Source of the DNA: Flavilitoribacter sp020436695
GTDB lineage: Bacteria; Bacteroidota; Bacteroidia; Chitinophagales; Saprospiraceae
Assembly (NCBI GenBank): GCA_041392665.1
Contig: JAWKLQ010000021.1
Span: 62,001-126,000, forward strand
Length of the DNA stretch: 64,000 nt
Direction: 5' to 3'
Below, one piece after another: positions 55,332 to 64,000 of this stretch (the first letter of the stretch is position 1; each line of letters starts with the position of its first letter). Under the pieces are notes generated by a model. The model had not been told where the DNA came from. It was given only the letters and a program-made list of their open reading frames with translations, and did no database searches. Made by a program: the position numbers and the translations under genes.

Positions 55332-56780
55332 TCAATCCGCCTTCACCACCCGCAATACATATCGCTGATTGGTATCGTGCAGGCGTAACACGGCAGTGTA
55401 CATACCCGAGGGCAAGGTGTGAGCATCCACCAGTAATTCGTGTTCGCCGCCGGTTCTGCGCTGAGACGGCAAAGGCATAGCCACGATCTTACCTACAGCG
55501 TCCATCAGGACCATACTTACCCTTTCTTCAGCCGGCAGCGTGAACTGGAAAGTAAAAGACTCTTCAAACGGGTTGGGAAAACCTTTCAATGTAACCCGTT
55601 CCGGAGCTTTCTCCACTTTAGCCGTATTCATCTCTTCGATAAGGGCCGGCGGCGTCGGACGATCATTGGCTACGGTCATTTCGGCTCTGGCAGCAGGCGC
55701 ATTGCAGAAACCGTTGGTTCCGATACGAGCGGTAGAACCGGCCAGTATACTGAAACCTGGTTGTAGAATAACCGATTCGCAGGAGTGGATCTCTACACTG
55801 GCCCCGGCAGCGATCTGAAAAGTAGATTCCACTTCTATCGTTTCCGGATATACAAAAAACTCAACCGGTAAATGGTCATTGTGCACGGTGTAATCTTTCA
55901 GATGCAAACTAGCCATGTCAGGATTTGCGTAAAAGATCCCCATCTGGGTGACCGTGTTCCGAATATCATCCGGATCAATTCTATCAAACCCGGAAACGGA
56001 ACCATCGAAGGTAGGCATCGTGGATTGGGAGAAGGTGACGGAATGATCATTTTCCGTCCATAGCTGCCAGAGATAATCTACCATGGCGTGGTGCAGGAAA
56101 AAAGCCGGATCGCGCGGAGAGTAGTACATATCCTGCATTTCACCACCTACCCAGCCATGAGGCGGATCGTGAAGGTTAACTTCCAGTTCGTACCGAAAGT
56201 TACCGAAATTGCTGAATGCAGTAGAAGTGATAAGGTTATCTTTTTGCGACGTAGTAGGTAAAAGTCCCCCCAGATTGCGACCGAGCTGTCCCTGATCATC
56301 AAATTCACCGATCAAACTGGTGGTCCAGCCCAGAGCAGCGACCTGATCATCGTTCCAAAGCGGGCTCAGGGCGCTCCGGCTATTTACCCCCGGCGGGTCA
56401 AACTCGCCGGTCCAGTCCCAATATGGAAGGGAAAGCCTGGGATCGATCGCCTGGATAAGGCGTTCAAATTCGGTAATGAACTGACGGTGCCAGGCGAGGA
56501 AAATAGCGACGCGGTGGATCTGAGAATCGGTATCCGGGCCATTAAAGTTGTTACCGGGATTCCCATCCTGATCCGGGTCGGTATGGATATCTGCGTAATA
56601 TTCCTCCGAACCATTCTGCATTAATTGCTCGATAGCGGCAGCAAATGCCGCTCGTTCCTGTTCAGAGAGCTGCGTATAATGTTTACGAATACTTTGACTA
56701 ATGCAGGATGTCCATCCGAAGCATACTAATACTATCACAAGCGTAAACGCTTTGCGGCTGCGGCGGTTAGGTCGTCTCAT
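55332..56780 (-). CDS. Secreted tyrosinase with T9SS type A sorting domain
   Basis: The protein has 482 residues; the start MRRPNRRSRKAFTLVIVLVC leads into a signal segment. CuA ligands fit His66 (ADIHTDP), His89 and His98 (IHRVAIFLAWHRQF, the HX8H spacing). The CuB site has HDPPH and FFLHHAMVDYLWQLW near residues 206-235. After the catalytic domain comes a low-complexity beta stretch with SVEIHSCESVILQPGFSILA, and the last 90 residues carry the type A sorting sequence (FPNPFEESFTFQF, then LPSGMYTAVLRLHD). It oxidises phenols to quinones, probably outside the cell. The family is usual in size, with the sorting tail added. It has no co-oriented neighbour. Confidence 0.9.
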   Translation of the reverse strand: MRRPNRRSRKAFTLVIVLVCFGWTSCISQSIRKHYTQLSEQERAAFAAAIEQLMQNGSEEYYADIHTDPDQDGNPGNNFNGPDTDSQIHRVAIFLAWHRQFITEFERLIQAIDPRLSLPYWDWTGEFDPPGVNSRSALSPLWNDDQVAALGWTTSLIGEFDDQGQLGRNLGGLLPTTSQKDNLITSTAFSNFGNFRYELEVNLHDPPHGWVGGEMQDMYYSPRDPAFFLHHAMVDYLWQLWTENDHSVTFSQSTMPTFDGSVSGFDRIDPDDIRNTVTQMGIFYANPDMASLHLKDYTVHNDHLPVEFFVYPETIEVESTFQIAAGASVEIHSCESVILQPGFSILAGSTARIGTNGFCNAPAARAEMTVANDRPTPPALIEEMNTAKVEKAPERVTLKGFPNPFEESFTFQFTLPAEERVSMVLMDAVGKIVAMPLPSQRRTGGEHELLVDAHTLPSGMYTAVLRLHDTNQRYVLRVVKAD

Positions 56781-57009
56781 GGTCTTATTATAAACTACAG
56801 TTGTCAGCTTTTCTGGAAAAAAATCGGTCGAAATGTTCAGTGCTGACGTAATAAAAAAACGGTATTAGGTCGTCGCTTCGACAAAATGTCAAAGCATTCG
56901 CCAAATGTACAAAACCCGAGACTATGGTTATAGGATTTTTTTTATAATATGACGGAGTAGAATGTTAAAAAAGTCCATAATCCTGAATTGCTGCAGGAAT
57001 GGATAGCGC

Positions 57010-58065
57010 TTAGAATTTCGGACAAAGGACGGTATCATCTTCCACCAGCCCCAGATAGGCAATGGAAAGCTCAAATGAATTCTGATTTCGTCCTCCGGTA
57101 TTAAGGGCTTTCAGATTGGCGTCGTAGCTGAAGCCCACCAGGAAATTATTGATCTCCATGCCCAACATCAACACCGTTGCATCCATTATCGGCTTACTGT
57201 TCTCATCCTGAGAGCCCCTCACCCAGGAGCCAAGATGCAGGGCGGTACCATTAGATGAATTGATGAGGAAGCGAAAGTTAGCGCCGGCATTGAGGGCGGC
57301 GTGAGGCCCCTGGCTGTAGAAAAGGGCACGCGGAGAGAACTGGAGACTTTGACCGATCGGAACTACAATACTCATATGCGCCGTATACTTCCGGAATAAT
57401 CTGTTGTCATCCACTTTCTCGGGATCTTCTCCATCGTAGAAAAAACTAACCGAAGGCTCCATGATGTGATGCATAGCTGCTCCGGCGAAGAATGCCACCT
57501 TTCGCACGGGCGCATAGGAGTAATTCAGACCGACGCTGTAATCACCGAAAGCAAAATTATTTTCCGGCAGATCTTCTCCGGTCGGATTATTATAAGCGTT
57601 GCTGCCGTTGAACTGGTCCTGAAAATTGACACCGGCATAGTTGATATTGCGCTGGCTGATACCGGCCTGGAAACCCAGGCTCAGAAACTGGTCATTGCTT
57701 TTGCTCAGGCTTTTATGAAAAGCGCCGGATACAATGATCTGATTATTGGAAAAACCCGTTACGTTAACCTGGTCATTGTAAAACAGTACTCCTCCGCCAA
57801 CTGCATCCTTATACTGACTGCCTCTTTTCTTCATGTTAAAACGAAAATCCGCTGCTGCCGAATAAGTTACAAAAGGATTGTCCAGTACCCCCTTCCACTG
57901 GTCACGGTAGATCAATGAAAACCGATAGGTCCCCTGAAAGTTCCCGGTCAGTGCCGGATTAAGTGTCAAAGGAGACGCATAAAACTGCGTAAAGTGTTGA
58001 TCCTGAGCCTGAAGTGCTCCAAACAAAAAGAAGGTTGCAAATAAACAAATAAACGTATATCTCAT
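57010..58065 (-). CDS. PorP/SprF family type IX secretion outer-membrane protein
   Basis: The protein has 351 residues. The start MRYTFICLFATFFLFGALQA gives a signal peptide and lies 21 bp after a TACCTTTG box. PorP/SprF hallmarks are QDQHFTQFYASPLTLNPALT and YRFSLIYRDQW near the N-terminus, then barrel strands such as VGLNYSYAPVRKVAFFAGAA and LVGFSYDANLKALNTGGRNQ. The family assists export or attachment of type B T9SS proteins, so it could serve the T9SS type B protein at 16801. It stands alone here, not with a type B cargo gene next to it. Confidence 0.93.
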   Translation of the reverse strand: MRYTFICLFATFFLFGALQAQDQHFTQFYASPLTLNPALTGNFQGTYRFSLIYRDQWKGVLDNPFVTYSAAADFRFNMKKRGSQYKDAVGGGVLFYNDQVNVTGFSNNQIIVSGAFHKSLSKSNDQFLSLGFQAGISQRNINYAGVNFQDQFNGSNAYNNPTGEDLPENNFAFGDYSVGLNYSYAPVRKVAFFAGAAMHHIMEPSVSFFYDGEDPEKVDDNRLFRKYTAHMSIVVPIGQSLQFSPRALFYSQGPHAALNAGANFRFLINSSNGTALHLGSWVRGSQDENSKPIMDATVLMLGMEINNFLVGFSYDANLKALNTGGRNQNSFELSIAYLGLVEDDTVLCPKF

Positions 58066-58085
58066 GGGCTGTGCTTCAAAGAAGT

Positions 58086-58094
58086 GCAAAGGTA
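58086..58094 (-). promoter_or_regulatory. TAnnTTTGC -7 box for the porP/sprF gene
   Basis: On the minus strand TACCTTTGC lies 21 bp before the start codon. A TTTG 12 bp upstream is closer than the usual -33 spacing. Confidence 0.5.
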
Positions 58095-58216
58095 GTGTAT
58101 GTTGCGCAAAAGGGAATGAAATCCTTTCCACCAATCAACGGACTGTTTAGGATTATTATTATATTAGGGCTTTAAAACGAGCTGCCCGGAGGGTAGTTGT
58201 GCAAACAGCAGGGTAA

Positions 58217-59065
58217 ATGCAATTCGGAATTTGTCCTTTAAATACCGTAGCCGTTCGCAACAGCGCTTCTCACAAAAGTGAGATGATCTCCCAGTTACTG
58301 TTCGGAGAAATGGTGGAGATCCTGGAGCAGAAAGGCCGGCAGTGGAGTCGCGTCCGCTGCCAGGAGGATAATTTCGTAGGTTGGGTTTCTACCCAACAAC
58401 TCGAGGAGATCACACCCAGCGAGTTTGAAGATTACCAGAAGCAATTTGCTTTTGTACTGGACCTGCTCCATCCGGCGCAGAAGGAAGATGCCTTCATTCC
58501 GCTTAGTCTCGGAGCCCGCCTGCCCAACTTCGACGGCATGCGTTTTACCATCGGTGCCAATACCTATACTTTCAGCGGTCAGGCTGTTTTTCCGGAAGAT
58601 CTCATCGCTCAGCCGCAACTGATCCTTAAGATCGCCCGCAAGTATCTTCATGCCCCCATGCTTTGGGGAGGGCGCTCTCCTTTTGGTCTGGACAGCGCCG
58701 GACTGGTACAGGTAGTATACCGGATGGCCGGGCAACATCTGCCCCGGGAAGCCTATCAGCAGGTCCTGGAAGGAGAATCAGTGGATTTTGTGGAGCAGGC
58801 TCACGCCGGAGACCTGGCCTTTTTCGAAAATCAGGCCGGACGTATTTCTCATACCGGCATTCTTTTCCCGGATAATCAGATCCTGCACGTTTATGGCAAA
58901 GTGCGCCTCGACCGGCTGGATCATTACGGCATTTATAATGCAGACCAGAAGCGATACACCCACCGGCTGCGGATCGTTAAACGGGTATTGCCTCCCCCCT
59001 CCTCTACCGGCCCTTCAGCTAACCAACAGCCGGAAAGTGTGAAGCAGCAGATGGAATTGTTTTGA
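58217..59065 (+). CDS. NlpC/P60-fold (C40) protein without catalytic cysteine
   Basis: The protein has 282 residues. An N-terminal SH3-like region (VRNSASHKSEMISQLLFGEM, VGWVSTQQL) leads to the NlpC/P60 core. Family members read LWGGRSPFGIDCSG; here the codon at 58694-58696 is AGC, giving LWGGRSPFGLDSAG, so the nucleophile is Ser160 in place of Cys. The presumed His partners remain (SHTGILF at His212, LHVYGKVRLDRLDH at His224). The start MQFGICPLNTVAVRN has no signal peptide, so the protein may be cytoplasmic or have a missed start. Normally it would cut cell-wall peptides; the substitution suggests a binding-only or altered enzyme. The gene stands alone, divergent from porP/sprF. Confidence 0.85.
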   Translation: MQFGICPLNTVAVRNSASHKSEMISQLLFGEMVEILEQKGRQWSRVRCQEDNFVGWVSTQQLEEITPSEFEDYQKQFAFVLDLLHPAQKEDAFIPLSLGARLPNFDGMRFTIGANTYTFSGQAVFPEDLIAQPQLILKIARKYLHAPMLWGGRSPFGLDSAGLVQVVYRMAGQHLPREAYQQVLEGESVDFVEQAHAGDLAFFENQAGRISHTGILFPDNQILHVYGKVRLDRLDHYGIYNADQKRYTHRLRIVKRVLPPPSSTGPSANQQPESVKQQMELF

Positions 59066-59146
59066 TAGTACCCGCTGCTTATTCGCCGGAGCAAATTTCT
59101 ATACAAACTACAGATACTAAAACAGGCTCGCCAAAATACCCTGAAA

Positions 59147-60820
59147 ATGCAATTGCCCTCTCCACAACGTGCTGCGCTGCACTTATCCTTTCTAATCACA
59201 TTGCTGCTAAGCGGCAACCGTCTTACCGCACAACCTGTAATGCTCGATCCCAACTTCGGAGACCACGGCATTATTTCACTTGATATCGGCGGCTTTGTCA
59301 AAATTATCGATCTGGCCGTACTGCCGGATGAAAAGATACTGGTGGCCCTGAATGATGGCCGGATCTGGAGATTTTTACCCGACGGCCGGATTGACGGGTC
59401 ATTTGGAGAACAAGGTAAGATCCAACTGCCGTTCGACAACATCTTTCTTGAAGACATGACGCTGACCACAGATCTCAAAATGCTGTTGACCGGCAGAATA
59501 GAAGGTAGTACTACTTCCGACCTGCTGCTGCTGCGCTTACATCCCGACGGTACACCGGATGAAACGTTCGGAGAGAACGGGCAAATCATTTTCGGCTATC
59601 TGCCCGAAACTTTTGAGCAGGGCCAGGTAATAATAGAACAGCCGGATGGGAAAATATTAGTTGGTGGACAGATTTCAAATGTTCATCTATATGAGCCGGA
59701 TCGTTTTCCAATACTGCTATTACGTTTTAAAGAAGACGGTACGCCCGATCCTTCCTTTGGGAACGCCGGACTGGCCCTTCCGCAATTTGACCGCAACGGC
59801 TCCGGGATCAGTGATCTGAAAATACAGGCTGACGGCAAAATACTGCTATGTGGTACGGTCATTGAGCCCATTTCTCCGGATGAGGGTCTACCCTTTGCAG
59901 CGTTAATGCGTTGCCGCGAAGATGGCAGCATCGACCCTGATTTCGGTACCGACGGCCTCACCAGGGTAAATCTCGCAATGCCTAACGACTCCCTACTGGC
60001 CGGGGGTATCGATCAGGAATTTCAAAAGATCTCCCTCCAATCGGACGGAAAGATCGTAGCCCTGGGCAGAAAATTCTATGTAACAAATCAGGCCATCCTG
60101 GGTTGGCTGGGACCTTCTACCTATGACACCTACGAAATGGTACTGGCCAGATTCCAGCCAGAGGGTTCACCAGATCCAACATTCGGTATCGACGGCCTGA
60201 TGGAAGGGCCTATCAGCATTTATGGCCCTGAACTGATGTCTCTGGCTATCGCCGGGCAAGACACACTATATGTAGGGCATTTTTCTGATGTAACCAATGA
60301 TCAGCCGGGCGATTTTCCTGACCTGGCCGTTTCTAAATATTTGCCTGACGGCCTTCCTGACCTGTCATTCGGACAGGAAGGAACCGTACGGATCGTCGGA
60401 GAAGTCCGGGAAGTCGTTTCGAACATCAGGCTGGTCCAGGATGGTATTCTGTTTGCCGGACATAGCCGTACTATTCCGGGAGCAGCACGACAGTTGATCC
60501 TCGGTAAACTGCTAACCGGCCATCTCGTGCTTCCTGCAATAGAGAGATCTGACCTTTTATTGTCCGTCCAGGTTTATCCCAATCCTTTTCACTTTGATAT
60601 TCACCTGGATATACAATTGAGCAACAAAAGTCCGGTGAAAATACGGATAATCAATCTGCAGGGACAGGTACTGGAAACCCATTCATTGGGAACTTTACCC
60701 GCAGGGCACTATCAGAAGAATATCACTCCGGACCAGTCTCTATCTCCCGGACCTTATTTTGTGGAGTTGCAGGCCGGAACGGACCGGGAATACCGATTGC
60801 TATTGAAGGTTAAGGATTAA
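59147..60820 (+). CDS. Delta-60 repeat protein with T9SS type A sorting domain
   Basis: The 557-residue protein is taken from MQLPSPQRAALHLSFLITLL, a signal peptide. At least seven delta-60 units are visible: DPNFGDHG, DGSFGEQG, DETFGENG, DPSFGNAG, DPDFGTDG, DPTFGIDG and DLSFGQEG, each spaced about 50-60 residues. These probably form a beta-propeller. The last 80 residues are a type A sorting domain (VYPNPFHFDIHLDIQL, LPAGHYQKNITPDQ). It is a surface or secreted protein; ligand unknown. It lies 81 bp after the C40-like gene, perhaps its own unit. Confidence 0.9.
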   Translation: MQLPSPQRAALHLSFLITLLLSGNRLTAQPVMLDPNFGDHGIISLDIGGFVKIIDLAVLPDEKILVALNDGRIWRFLPDGRIDGSFGEQGKIQLPFDNIFLEDMTLTTDLKMLLTGRIEGSTTSDLLLLRLHPDGTPDETFGENGQIIFGYLPETFEQGQVIIEQPDGKILVGGQISNVHLYEPDRFPILLLRFKEDGTPDPSFGNAGLALPQFDRNGSGISDLKIQADGKILLCGTVIEPISPDEGLPFAALMRCREDGSIDPDFGTDGLTRVNLAMPNDSLLAGGIDQEFQKISLQSDGKIVALGRKFYVTNQAILGWLGPSTYDTYEMVLARFQPEGSPDPTFGIDGLMEGPISIYGPELMSLAIAGQDTLYVGHFSDVTNDQPGDFPDLAVSKYLPDGLPDLSFGQEGTVRIVGEVREVVSNIRLVQDGILFAGHSRTIPGAARQLILGKLLTGHLVLPAIERSDLLLSVQVYPNPFHFDIHLDIQLSNKSPVKIRIINLQGQVLETHSLGTLPAGHYQKNITPDQSLSPGPYFVELQAGTDREYRLLLKVKD

Positions 60821-60827
60821 GTGATCA

Positions 60828-62291
60828 TCATCGCGGTGTCTCCACTTTCTTCCTCCTCTCCAACACCTCTGCCTGCTTACGCTGCAACCAGTCGAAGGCC
60901 TGAATATTGGAAGCATCATCCAGCAAGTGTTCCACCTTATCGGTCTGAAAATCTATTTCGTCATACAACTTTGCCAACGCTCTGCATTTTTGCACAAAGC
61001 GCAGAAAGGAAGCTTTATTTTGTTTGGACCATACTTTCTCCCGGCCCATCCATTTTTCAAATGCATCCAGAAAATTGAAGAGAAAAGATTGGTAGGTGTC
61101 ATCTCTCATGTACTGATCAAAATATGCCTGGGTATTAAGTACACGCCCCAGCAACTGAAAATAGAATTTCTGGAAATTATGCTGTTGCAGGATATCCAGG
61201 CATTTTTCCAGATCGTCCTCCCAGTAGGCCGTATGTGCCTTCGCCCATTGCCGGCAGTCTTCGCGAATGTTTTCCTCCAGTTTATCCGTGTAATGATCCA
61301 TAAAATGATAGGTATACTCAAAATCGGCTTTGGTATTGCTTAAGATCACCACGGTAGTATAAGTCGATTCCGTAATTTGCCGGTTATCCAGCAGTACTTC
61401 CGTTTCCAATCCTAATTGATACATCGGCAGCAGATCGATCAGTTCCAACTGTCCGCTTTTTACGAATTGTATGCTGTCATTGATCAGCGATAACAGATGG
61501 ATCTTTTGTTCCTTGGGGTTCAGCTGATTGAGCGTCTCCAACACCTGTTTTCGCAAGCGGCCATATTTTACAAAAGGATTATCTTCGCGGCTGAATCGCA
61601 AACGATACAACTCAATGGATGGATGTGCCAAACCTTCGGCAGCAACTTCCCATTTTCTGACAGACTTTTCTATTTCGTATGTTTCTTCCTTGAGTATGCG
61701 GGAGCGGGATATCTTTTCGTTGATGATGGCCGCCTTTTCCAGCAGATACAGCAGGTCGAGTTCCTGCTCCATACTCATTAGTGCCTGGCTGCCCGGCAGC
61801 ATTCGGTTTTCCTGATTCGGATGATGATAGATGGTGCGATACAGACGGTAAAGCCTCAGATGATCCTCCCAGTCCCGGACTGTTTTTTCTTCCAGCCGGG
61901 CGATGTTTTTTTCGGTTGCTTTGAAAAACCAGTCGTTCAGCTGACGAGACTGCAGCTCTTCGTTTAGTAATTCAGCCTGCAGATCATCCACCCGGGTTAA
62001 GCGCTGAAATACGAGAAAACGCTCCGTCTCCAGAAAGGCCTCCGAGAGTATATTATTCATCCGGCGTTCGCTGAACTTACCCGTAGGTAGGATCTGCCGG
62101 AATAATTTCTCCTTACTCAGCCGGCGATCATGAAATTCCGGATGGTATTTCTGCAGCTTAGCCAGGAGTACGATCAAATTCCTATTGCTGTTGCACCACG
62201 GAGATTGCAGCCATTGTTCCAGTTCTCTCCATTCTTCTGCGGACAGTGTCCGTAATAATCGAATGAACTTGGAGTTGAAAAGAGTGGGCAT
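60828..62291 (-). CDS. Conserved Bacteroidota helical protein, function unknown
   Basis: This 487-residue protein begins MPTLFNSKFIRLLRTLSAEE and looks entirely helical (LEQWLQSPWCNSNRNLIVLL, LLYLLEKAAIINEKISRSRI). The arrangement of paired helices of 30-40 residues resembles TPR-like repeats without the usual motif. No signal peptide or membrane segment was seen, so it is probably cytoplasmic. I know of similar proteins in Saprospiria-type genomes but no function. It is convergent with the delta-60 protein gene, 7 bp apart. Confidence 0.75.
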   Translation of the reverse strand: MPTLFNSKFIRLLRTLSAEEWRELEQWLQSPWCNSNRNLIVLLAKLQKYHPEFHDRRLSKEKLFRQILPTGKFSERRMNNILSEAFLETERFLVFQRLTRVDDLQAELLNEELQSRQLNDWFFKATEKNIARLEEKTVRDWEDHLRLYRLYRTIYHHPNQENRMLPGSQALMSMEQELDLLYLLEKAAIINEKISRSRILKEETYEIEKSVRKWEVAAEGLAHPSIELYRLRFSREDNPFVKYGRLRKQVLETLNQLNPKEQKIHLLSLINDSIQFVKSGQLELIDLLPMYQLGLETEVLLDNRQITESTYTTVVILSNTKADFEYTYHFMDHYTDKLEENIREDCRQWAKAHTAYWEDDLEKCLDILQQHNFQKFYFQLLGRVLNTQAYFDQYMRDDTYQSFLFNFLDAFEKWMGREKVWSKQNKASFLRFVQKCRALAKLYDEIDFQTDKVEHLLDDASNIQAFDWLQRKQAEVLERRKKVETPR

Positions 62292-62822
62292 TTTCGGTGC
62301 GTTAGTTTTCTATGAAGAATACCTGAGTCATATGAATCAGGGGTTGAAAGTCTCGTAGGGACATGATATAGGCAGACCAATCGACAATATCAGGATTTAT
62401 ATACCAAATAGGTGTAAAATGTATTAGTACCTTAAGTTATTTCCCACCCACTAGCTTTCCAGGCAGTCTTTCCAAAACAGGTAGAAATACCTATGCCTTA
62501 GCGCAGATGTGCGTGATTAGGTAAAAAGCATGATTCTGCGCTTACCGTTGCGTGGGGATCGATGCAACTTTGCAATGTATCGATTAGGGGACGTAAAGAC
62601 ATTTACAGGAAGGGATATTGACCGCCAACTCCCTGACATTTGACTAATCGATACTGTTCCGCCGGCAAACCGGGGAGTTGCTCTTCCCGGACAAGGCCGA
62701 ATACTCAACTCATCAGGTGCACATGATGGATTGGGGACGGAGGTGAACCAGCATTCATTTTCCATTAACCTCACGGTAACCGGTGTCCAAATACCGGCTG
62801 CTGCACCTAAATCCATTGCATC
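62292..62822. other. Intergenic region with an inverted repeat, no credible gene
   Basis: GTATCGATTAG at 62577-62587 and CTAATCGATAC at 62644-62654 are exact inverses. A minus-strand frame (62816 to 62517) lacks any motif and is not called. The remainder shows nothing I can name. The region separates divergent genes, so promoters for both are expected here. Confidence 0.45.
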
Positions 62823-63296
62823 ATGAAAATTTCATTGATCCAACTGACCGCCCTATGCCTGTTGTTCTTTACTTCCTGTACCCAGGCTTCGCTCTTCGAC
62901 CTCGATTATGAGCTCCCGAAAGGAGAGTATTCAAAGATTGCCACGACAAAAATATTCGCGGATAAGACCATTGAGTCCGTCCAAACTGCTGATTTCACTG
63001 GTAATACAACCATTCAGTTACAGGTAGTTAACAGTATCGTTTCGCCCCAGACCGGTAACCTTATCGTCGATCTTTCGGGCTCCGGTGATCTTTCCTATAT
63101 ACAATTAAAAGGCCAGCAGGCCCTGGACCTAATTGATGCAAATGGTCCGCCCTACACGCAAACCTTTCCGGTACTATCCTATACCGCCGTTGATCAGCTA
63201 TTACGGGTAGAATTCGGCACTGGCCGGGATGCCGGGGAAGACCCCGAACTCGATGATCAACAATCAATAATCATTCAGGATATTATAGTTAACTGA
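62823..63296 (+). CDS. Small lipoprotein of unknown function
   Basis: The 157-residue protein starts MKISLIQLTALCLLFFTSCT, with lipobox Cys19. The mature part is beta-rich with alternating hydrophobic residues (TIQLQVVNSIVSPQTGNLIV, LSYTAVDQLLRVEFG) and acidic toward the C-terminus (DAGEDPELDDQQ). No family recognised. The next gene (AraC-type) begins 140 bp further on the same strand, preceded by its own -7-like box. Confidence 0.7.
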   Translation: MKISLIQLTALCLLFFTSCTQASLFDLDYELPKGEYSKIATTKIFADKTIESVQTADFTGNTTIQLQVVNSIVSPQTGNLIVDLSGSGDLSYIQLKGQQALDLIDANGPPYTQTFPVLSYTAVDQLLRVEFGTGRDAGEDPELDDQQSIIIQDIIVN

Positions 63297-63414
63297 CTGT
63301 TGCCATAACAATGGTAAATCAATCCGTCAATCTAATTAAAATCAAGTATTTACAATTTTATTTCCACTTTTTTTTAGTGGTAATATTTAAAAATTGTCTT
63401 TGGCAGGTTGGGAA

Positions 63415-63422
63415 TACTTTTG
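63415..63422 (+). promoter_or_regulatory. TAnnTTTG -7-like box for the AraC-type gene
   Basis: TACTTTTG lies 13 bp before the proposed ATG, with another TTTG at 63399-63402 upstream. Confidence 0.35.
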
Positions 63423-63435
63423 GCACATTTGGGAT

Positions 63436-63807
63436 ATGAAACAAACAAACACAAAGCCGGACCATCCAGAAACCAATAATCCCTGGTTACAGCGCATCAA
63501 GGAGGTGATTGAAAAAAAATTGGTCACCGGAGATCTGACAAATGACGTGCTCGCTCTCGAGGTCGGCATCAGTGAACGACACTTGTTTCGCCGGATGAAA
63601 GACCTCACCGGTTACACCCCTCAACAATACATTCGGCAATACCGTTTGGAACAGGCCATGCAGTTCCTGAAAGACGGGACTTTCCGGACGGTAAAAGATA
63701 CGGCCCAGGCTGTAGGTTATATCAATATCAGCTATTTCATCAATCAGTTTGAGAAAAAGTATGGCCAAAAGCCCCTGGAAGTGCTTCAGGAACGGGGATG
63801 GCGTTAG
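63436..63807 (+). CDS. Stand-alone AraC-type DNA-binding protein
   Basis: The 123-residue protein is taken from MKQTNTKPDHPETNNP; 14 codons upstream lack a good start. The whole chain is the C-terminal two-HTH AraC domain: LTNDVLALEVGISERHLFRR (first helix-turn-helix) and VKDTAQAVGYINISYFINQF with KKYGQKPLEVL (second). No sensing or dimerisation domain is attached, unlike most AraC regulators, and length is about half the usual. It may act as a small DNA-binding regulator, possibly with a partner. Nothing recognisable follows up to the window end (63808-64000). Confidence 0.85.
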   Translation: MKQTNTKPDHPETNNPWLQRIKEVIEKKLVTGDLTNDVLALEVGISERHLFRRMKDLTGYTPQQYIRQYRLEQAMQFLKDGTFRTVKDTAQAVGYINISYFINQFEKKYGQKPLEVLQERGWR

Positions 63808-64000
63808 CCGTTCGTATTCATTTTAATAAAAACTTCGCCGTCTACTTCCTTAGCCCTAATACAATATTCAATACATCGCTGGTAATAAGCAGGTAAAATT
63901 CAGGATGGGTCCAACATAATACGTACGGCCACTCTAATGCCAGCGCAAGTAAAACTTGTTTATGTTCTGACTTATTAACCCAATTAACATATTACCCCAT

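Noticed and set aside
62517..62816. Minus-strand frame of 99 codons
   Set aside because: No motif, odd composition (Arg, Pro, Ser) and a position in a divergent promoter region.

Overview
The window looks like a chromosomal piece of a Bacteroidota bacterium, most likely from the Saprospiria (Lewinella-like); the phylum is well supported, the class is an inference. The evidence is a SusC/SusD pair, a TonB receptor with a DUF4249 lipoprotein, type IX secretion (T9SS) sorting domains of types A and B, a PorP/SprF protein, a fused CcoN-CcoO cytochrome oxidase subunit, futalosine-pathway menaquinone genes and TAnnTTTG-type -7 promoter motifs. I saw no rRNA, tRNA, CRISPR array or intact transposase.

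Layout. (1) 1-8593: a peptide-amidoligase-type locus with a fused ATP-grasp/alpha-E protein cut by the window edge, a DUF2126 transglutaminase, a second ATP-grasp and a free-standing alpha-E protein. The transglutaminase and second ATP-grasp keep near full length, but a continuous block from about 2884 to 7400 is full of small indels. (2) 8594-9818: a small AT-richer islet with a nucleotidyltransferase-like gene overlapping a tiny helical gene, between copies of a 15-bp repeat and next to an insertion-sequence-end-like double repeat. (3) 9819-31183, all on the minus strand: two TonB-dependent uptake modules (TonB receptor + DUF4249 + giant VCBS/UnbV lipoprotein; SusC + SusD + giant VCBS/UnbV lipoprotein), a third giant VCBS/UnbV lipoprotein overlapping a small lipoprotein, and a T9SS type B surface protein. 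No carbohydrate-active enzyme was recognised. (4) 31538-44848: a retropepsin-like protease with PDZ domain, hemN, and the cbb3 oxidase cluster ccoI-ccoS-ccoNO-ccoQ-ccoP-ccoG-ccoH-safE, followed by a Uma2-family gene. (5) 44851-49635, minus strand: a DUF4139 protein, a glycosyltransferase and a TPR histidine kinase. (6) 49858-52533: mqnE (one frameshift), a histidine phosphatase and mqnA. (7) 52780-63807: T9SS cargo (esterase, tyrosinase, delta-60 repeat protein), PorP/SprF, an NlpC/P60-fold protein that lacks the catalytic cysteine, conserved hypothetical proteins and a stand-alone AraC-type DNA-binding protein.

The clearest structures outside genes are two almost identical copies (about 137 bp) of a palindromic MITE-like element, one ahead of the ATP-grasp/alpha-E gene and one between ccoP and ccoG. 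Both lie in the same orientation relative to the downstream gene. Several intergenic gaps also carry short GGGATCTT-, GTGATGTT- or AGTCGATAGTC-type repeats arranged as inverted arms.
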